In this document: positions 60,228-64,000 of the stretch, piece after piece
Position numbering within the stretch: position 1 is the first letter of the stretch
How the letters are laid out: the number at the start of each line of letters is the position of its first letter
Source of the DNA: Candidatus Latescibacterota bacterium
GTDB taxonomy: Bacteria > Latescibacterota > UBA2968 > UBA8231
Direction: 5' to 3'
Length of the DNA stretch: 64,000 bases
Assembly (NCBI GenBank): GCA_022820485.1
Contig: JAJEFJ010000039.1
Location: forward strand, 62,001 to 126,000
The notes under the pieces: generated by a model
Seen by the model: only the letters and a program-made list of their open reading frames with translations
Told to the model about the DNA's origin: nothing
The model's database searches: none
Program-made: the position numbers and the translations under genes

Positions 60228-60943
60228 TCAATCCGTATCTTGAAAACCATAAGGTTAAAGACCTGATGGCATAATATAGATGGCAAAAGGCTATCAAAGG
60301 CGAGATACATGATGCTCAAAATTACACCAAACAATGTTTTTGAGATCACATTGGCTAAACCATAAGATAGATGATTCATTCCAAATGCGAAAGATGCGAT
60401 AACGATCGAATATTGCACAGGTATGTTTAATACATCAGTTGAATAAGAAATCAAATAACCTCTCCACAGTATCTCTTCTAGAATGACTTCACTAAAGATG
60501 CAAACCAATAACAGACCTATAGGCAATTTTTGCCCTTGCCGGACAATGCGTTTGGTCTCTCCAAACATCCAGTTTTTTACTGTTGGCTTGTTTCCCATCC
60601 GCAGTTTTAGCCAAGCTCGTGCTGCAACGATCTCTATATAATAAAAAGACACGCCTATAACTATACTAATAATAGTTGCAAAGCCCAGCGATACGTATGT
60701 TGGAAAACCAGACCACATAGGCCATGCAAAGGCCGCTCTCAATATGTGGCTTGCTGGATTACATAGGCTCAGAATTAGAATCAGAGCACAGAGCATAGAC
60801 CCCAAAGGTACGACAAAATCATAGCGATCTAAAATTTCATCCATCGTTTTTTTAGCTAGAATCCAGCTACCGATCAAGTATAAACCTGTATATACTATAT
60901 AAAGGGTGCTGGGATATACTAAAAGCAAAATGAAGCAGAACAT
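60215..60943 (-). CDS. CPBP-family intramembrane metalloprotease (SagE-like)
   Basis: 242 residues with about seven transmembrane segments. CPBP/Abi motifs are complete: EEILWR (E156, E157 and R161), FGMNH (F187, H191) and HQVFN (H226, N230), which form the glutamate/histidine active site. In streptolysin-S-like clusters the SagE protein of this family is proposed to cleave the leader peptide or give self-immunity. Here it lies between the YcaO gene (15 bases upstream) and the ABC ATPase (13-base overlap), the same kind of context. AT-rich codon use like its neighbours on the right. Confidence 0.85.
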   Translation of the reverse strand: MFCFILLLVYPSTLYIVYTGLYLIGSWILAKKTMDEILDRYDFVVPLGSMLCALILILSLCNPASHILRAAFAWPMWSGFPTYVSLGFATIISIVIGVSFYYIEIVAARAWLKLRMGNKPTVKNWMFGETKRIVRQGQKLPIGLLLVCIFSEVILEEILWRGYLISYSTDVLNIPVQYSIVIASFAFGMNHLSYGLANVISKTLFGVILSIMYLAFDSLLPSILCHQVFNLMVFKIRIEWKS

Positions 60944-60958
60944 ATCTCTTGATAATGG

Positions 60959-62419
60959 TTAGATAAAGGGGGCAGGACCTTGTTTAAGTTCTTCGAATGT
61001 AAGAGACTTATCCTGCAAACCCATTGTCATGGGAAGTTCGTAAATTCGCGGATGCCCCAAGTACGGATATGCACTTATGTGGTGCTGTACTAATTCCGGG
61101 ATGAATACCTTGACGACCTTCATCTGTACCATCTGCCCGTGAGTGCAGTCAATAACGATAGGATCTATATCGTATTTTTGCAGAACTCCTTTGAGATATT
61201 CCAGTTGCTCTTCTGAATGTTTGAATTTTACTGTTGGCAATTCCGATAAGTTTATAATGTTGTCGCTAGAAAAGAAATCCTTCAGGTGACCGGCATGTTC
61301 AGCATGTCCATAATAGCCGATTGCTTCCAAAAATGTACGCATTTCGGCGAGCGGCTTGTCTGGTGGGACATCAAATACAGACTCAATACTTCTCATAAAT
61401 CGCCGCTGTGGTGCCAACATAGCGCATTTTAATTGAAGTTCGGATTGCCCATACTCCAACAAGGCTTGACATAAGGCTTCTTCTCCATTTAACCCTGATG
61501 CCGCTCCAGTTTGATAGGCAAATTTCTTGTAGTAAGGCACTCGCTGAGTTGTCGATATAGAGGGAAATTCGGGAAAGCCAACATCGTGGAGCCAAAAATT
61601 TACCTCACCAGAAAGTGACTTGATATGTGAAAAGACTCTGTTGGCCTTTTTAGAAGAAAGTGGTCTATCAATTTCTATACGGCGTAGCGGGATATTTGAG
61701 TACCAAGATAGCATCAAGGCATCGCGCTCGATGATTTCCATTACTCCAGCAATGATAGCCAAGGCTTCATCTATATGAGAGGCCATACCGGAAGAGGACG
61801 AATAGCCAATGCGAGCCTCTTCAATAGATGGTATATAAAATAAAAGCATGAGTTGTAGAGGAATCCAGATGTCTTCTTGACTAATGAGGCGACGTCCTTT
61901 GACCCAACTAAATTCACTATCTCCAGTAAAGGGCTGAAAAAAGAAATCGGTGGTGTATTGCTCATCTGCAAATAGGGGGAGCGCTTCTGGCGCAATAGCA
62001 TTTTGACCAGCTTGATGTAGAGAATCATAGGAACCAGTACAGATCTCTAAGTCTTCTTTGAAGAAAGCGAATGCCCCAGACATCCTTTCCACGCTTTCCC
62101 CCAAACTGGACAGAAAACAAGATACAGGCTCGAAGCCTTTGCCTCCTGCAAGCACCGAAGAGTTCAATCCTAAATTAAGAGAAGGCAGGCCTATTACTTG
62201 GCGCACAACTTGGTCAATATCCCAATAATTGTTATTGGCAACGGCAGTTTGGGAAATTCCTGCTCCTCCATTATAAATAGTCGAATAGCGAATCGGGCCA
62301 TTGGGAGAATACCACGATAGCATTTCCTCAATTGCTCTACCTTCTTTATCGCTCACCATATTAGGCAGAATTTCTCGATAAGAATTGATGTAAGTTGAAT
62401 GCAACTTTATAGAAGTCAT
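60959..62419 (-). CDS. YcaO-domain azoline cyclodehydratase (SagD-like)
   Basis: 486 residues. YcaO ATP-binding features: GGKGFEP (92-98), SLGESVER with E108 and E111, SSSSGMASH, and EIIERDA with E228, E231 and D233, then the LLEYGQSELQ helix. These proteins use ATP to activate the peptide backbone so that Cys/Ser/Thr side chains cyclise to thiazolines or oxazolines. Many TOMM YcaO proteins end in PxPxP; this one ends QGPAPFI, an incomplete version. No E1-like (C protein) domain is fused, so a separate partner would be expected upstream, outside the window. Nine bases after the permease stop. Confidence 0.88.
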   Translation of the reverse strand: MTSIKLHSTYINSYREILPNMVSDKEGRAIEEMLSWYSPNGPIRYSTIYNGGAGISQTAVANNNYWDIDQVVRQVIGLPSLNLGLNSSVLAGGKGFEPVSCFLSSLGESVERMSGAFAFFKEDLEICTGSYDSLHQAGQNAIAPEALPLFADEQYTTDFFFQPFTGDSEFSWVKGRRLISQEDIWIPLQLMLLFYIPSIEEARIGYSSSSGMASHIDEALAIIAGVMEIIERDALMLSWYSNIPLRRIEIDRPLSSKKANRVFSHIKSLSGEVNFWLHDVGFPEFPSISTTQRVPYYKKFAYQTGAASGLNGEEALCQALLEYGQSELQLKCAMLAPQRRFMRSIESVFDVPPDKPLAEMRTFLEAIGYYGHAEHAGHLKDFFSSDNIINLSELPTVKFKHSEEQLEYLKGVLQKYDIDPIVIDCTHGQMVQMKVVKVFIPELVQHHISAYPYLGHPRIYELPMTMGLQDKSLTFEELKQGPAPFI

Positions 62420-62428
62420 GTTAAATGT

Positions 62429-63220
62429 CTATACCTCCCATTTGAATATTCTAATAGCTATTAAGTACGACAGTATGGTTACGATTATAAGAAACAACAA
62501 CGAGTTTATATATTGACTTATCGGATCTCCAAGCCATACACCAGAAAAAGTCGAGACGACATGAGTCAAGGGAGAACCTAAGCTTAAGACCTGTAGCCAA
62601 TCTGGGAACATTTGCCGCGGAAATGTAGCTCCCGATATAAAGAACATAACGAGAAACAAAAACTGACCTAGTGCACGCACATCTCTCAAGGATTTAGAAA
62701 GGCCACTTACTAAGAAACCCAAAGCAAAAAAGCAAGTGATGCATATCATTCCTACTAATAGGACAATTGCCCAGTGCCCACGAAAATGGAGGTCGAAAAC
62801 ATTCTCTGCAATAATGAACAAAATAGCGGCAGAAATAATAAAAATAAAAACCTGCATCGCGATGTGTACACAGAGATAAAATCCAAGTGAGAATGGGCTG
62901 ATGATATAGCGTTTTAGGATACCGATTAATCGGTATTCAGTTAAGAAATTAATGAGGCTTGTCAGGCCAGCTTGGCCTATATATGCGGACATTAGTGCTG
63001 GAGCGTAATAGTCGATATAGCGCACATCGGGGCGGCTCCACATAGGAGCTTCTCCAAAGATAGAGCCAAATAGCAGAAAGATTAAGACTGGAAATATAAA
63101 TGTAAAGAAAGCGGCGGCAGGCTGTCGTATGAACAACTTACACTCGACAACCCAAAGTGCGATGAAGCTGCGAAGCCAGATTACTTGGTTCGTAGGGACC
63201 ATATTATATAGATCCTTCAT
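62429..63220 (-). CDS. ABC-2 type transporter permease (SagH/SagI-like)
   Basis: 263 residues with six hydrophobic segments typical of ABC-2 permeases (FFTFIFPVLIFLLFGSIFGE at about 39-58; FFALGFLVSGLSKSLRDVRA; FISGATFPRQMFPDWLQ near 190-210). It would form the membrane channel for export of the modified peptide with the ATPase at 58539-60227. Its ATG overlaps the SagB-type stop by one base (TAATG). Only one permease is present, so it probably works as a homodimer, whereas the streptolysin S cluster has two. Confidence 0.88.
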   Translation of the reverse strand: MKDLYNMVPTNQVIWLRSFIALWVVECKLFIRQPAAAFFTFIFPVLIFLLFGSIFGEAPMWSRPDVRYIDYYAPALMSAYIGQAGLTSLINFLTEYRLIGILKRYIISPFSLGFYLCVHIAMQVFIFIISAAILFIIAENVFDLHFRGHWAIVLLVGMICITCFFALGFLVSGLSKSLRDVRALGQFLFLVMFFISGATFPRQMFPDWLQVLSLGSPLTHVVSTFSGVWLGDPISQYINSLLFLIIVTILSYLIAIRIFKWEV

Positions 63221-63963
63221 TATTTTCTAACGGTAAATTCTTGCATGAGCGATTTTCTATCTTCTTTATTGCCAACGGCAACTAATAGGACTGTAAATTC
63301 TTGGAGTCCATCTAGCCCAAGCAAAGAGTCTAGACGCTCATCATCAAAGCCAAATACCATACATGAACCTAATTCAAGAGCGGTAGCGACAAGGTGCATA
63401 TTCTGGCTTGCGACACCTGTTTCAAGATGTGCTAATCGATACGATCTATAGGCACCGTATTTCCACGCAAGCCGTGATATATCAGAGGCAATAAAAATGA
63501 CGGCATTTGCTTCAGCTAACCATTCGTGTTGAGGACAGCAGTTGACTACGCGCCAACGAAAATTTCCTTGCTCAATAAGTTCTAGACAATTTTTTATCGA
63601 GCTGTAATGATATAAGCCCTGATCAATATCTTTTACTTTATTGACCACGAGGTAAAATTCGGTACATTGTAGTCCACCAGGAGTCGGGAAATTGCGTAGC
63701 GTAATATCACGGCGATTATATGCAGGCATAGAACCTCGCACACCACAGGAATAATTTAATAGTGCGCTTAATTTTTCAAACGATAGAGCCGTTCCTTTGA
63801 AGTCTCGGCTCGAGGTTCGGCTTTTGATCACTTCTGATATAGGTTCGGCAATGGGAGGAAACGTTGTTTTTAGTTGAATCTTCTCTGTACCGATGAATTC
63901 CTTGTGTAAATCGGGCGCGATTTTTTCATTTATCTTTCGGAAAGCCCTCCATTCACCTTCCAT
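63220..63963 (-). CDS. SagB-type FMN azoline dehydrogenase (nitroreductase family), possibly 5' partial
   Basis: 247 residues from ATG 63963 (AAAGGA seven bases upstream), but the frame stays open to the window edge at 64000, so the true start may be outside. SagB/nitroreductase features: FMN phosphate site SRTSSRDFKG (48-57), FPTPGGLQ (92-99), the WKYGAYRSYR block with K168 and Y169 that align with the conserved Lys-Tyr of McbC/SagB-type oxidases, and ETGVASQNMHLVATALELGS. It oxidises azolines to aromatic thiazoles/oxazoles in TOMM natural products. First visible gene of the leftward operon; one-base overlap with the permease. Confidence 0.88.
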   Translation of the reverse strand: MEGEWRAFRKINEKIAPDLHKEFIGTEKIQLKTTFPPIAEPISEVIKSRTSSRDFKGTALSFEKLSALLNYSCGVRGSMPAYNRRDITLRNFPTPGGLQCTEFYLVVNKVKDIDQGLYHYSSIKNCLELIEQGNFRWRVVNCCPQHEWLAEANAVIFIASDISRLAWKYGAYRSYRLAHLETGVASQNMHLVATALELGSCMVFGFDDERLDSLLGLDGLQEFTVLLVAVGNKEDRKSLMQEFTVRK

Positions 63964-64000
63964 CTGGTATTCCTTTAACCCGTTTACTACGACAGTTAAT

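Noticed and set aside
1..64000. CRISPR arrays, tRNA, rRNA, prophage or IS transposase genes
   Set aside because: I scanned the gaps and coding frames and found no regularly spaced repeats, no tRNA-like cloverleaf arms and no transposase, integrase or phage structural motifs.

Overview
The window looks like part of the chromosome of an uncultured Gram-negative bacterium. Most of it is GC-rich. Many proteins carry Sec signal peptides, lipoboxes, large beta-barrels or FlgD-type Ig C-termini. The mix of FlgD-Ig/discoidin-like secreted proteins, ASPIC/UnbV (CRTAC1-type) proteins, OPT-like DUF6785-type membrane proteins, CBM9-like proteins and sugar-acid enzymes suggests a marine or soil FCB/Latescibacterota- or Poribacteria-like lineage. 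That placement is inference; no rRNA is present. I saw no tRNA, rRNA, CRISPR array, IS element or integrase. No stretch longer than 300 bases lacks a gene.

Positions 1-25,570 are all read leftwards. In transcription order: a CBM9-like secreted protein with a clear promoter and terminator; a small coiled-coil membrane protein; three FlgD-Ig proteins interleaved with a 900-residue outer-membrane barrel and a cysteine hydrolase; an OPT-like permease; a tandem array of two unknown families (A-B-A-B-A); an enolase-superfamily dehydratase; another FlgD-Ig protein; a CRTAC1-type protein; and a metallo-beta-lactamase-fold hydrolase. Positions 25,701-30,634 run rightwards and hold a parvulin-type lipoprotein coupled to a sugar ABC importer that lacks its ATPase. 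Next come a leftward amidohydrolase, a second CBM9-like gene and an AbiE-type toxin-antitoxin pair.

Positions 34,115-52,577 are a second surface locus with nearly the same parts: three more FlgD-Ig proteins, a second barrel, a second OPT-like permease, a third CBM9-like protein, a second parvulin lipoprotein, a second CRTAC1-type protein and a TPR lipoprotein, arranged around a divergent promoter region near 43.1-43.3 kb. The repeated parts list suggests one cell-surface machine, possibly for glycan capture and use. Sugar-acid enzymes and the importer lie beside it. Housekeeping genes follow (gltX and a DEAD-box helicase, 52.6-55.4 kb).

Positions 55,492-64,000 are a leftward operon that becomes AT-rich beyond about 59.2 kb. 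It encodes a streptolysin-S-like azoline/azole RiPP (TOMM) pathway: SagB-type oxidase, ABC-2 permease, YcaO cyclodehydratase, CPBP membrane protease, and an ABC ATPase fused to a TPR domain. A TonB-dependent receptor and a signal-peptide-bearing homolog of that same TPR domain follow. The precursor peptide and the E1-like partner are not visible and would lie beyond the right edge. The ATPase-TPR chimera, whose junction coincides with the composition shift, and the duplicated FlgD-Ig/barrel surface loci are the most notable items.
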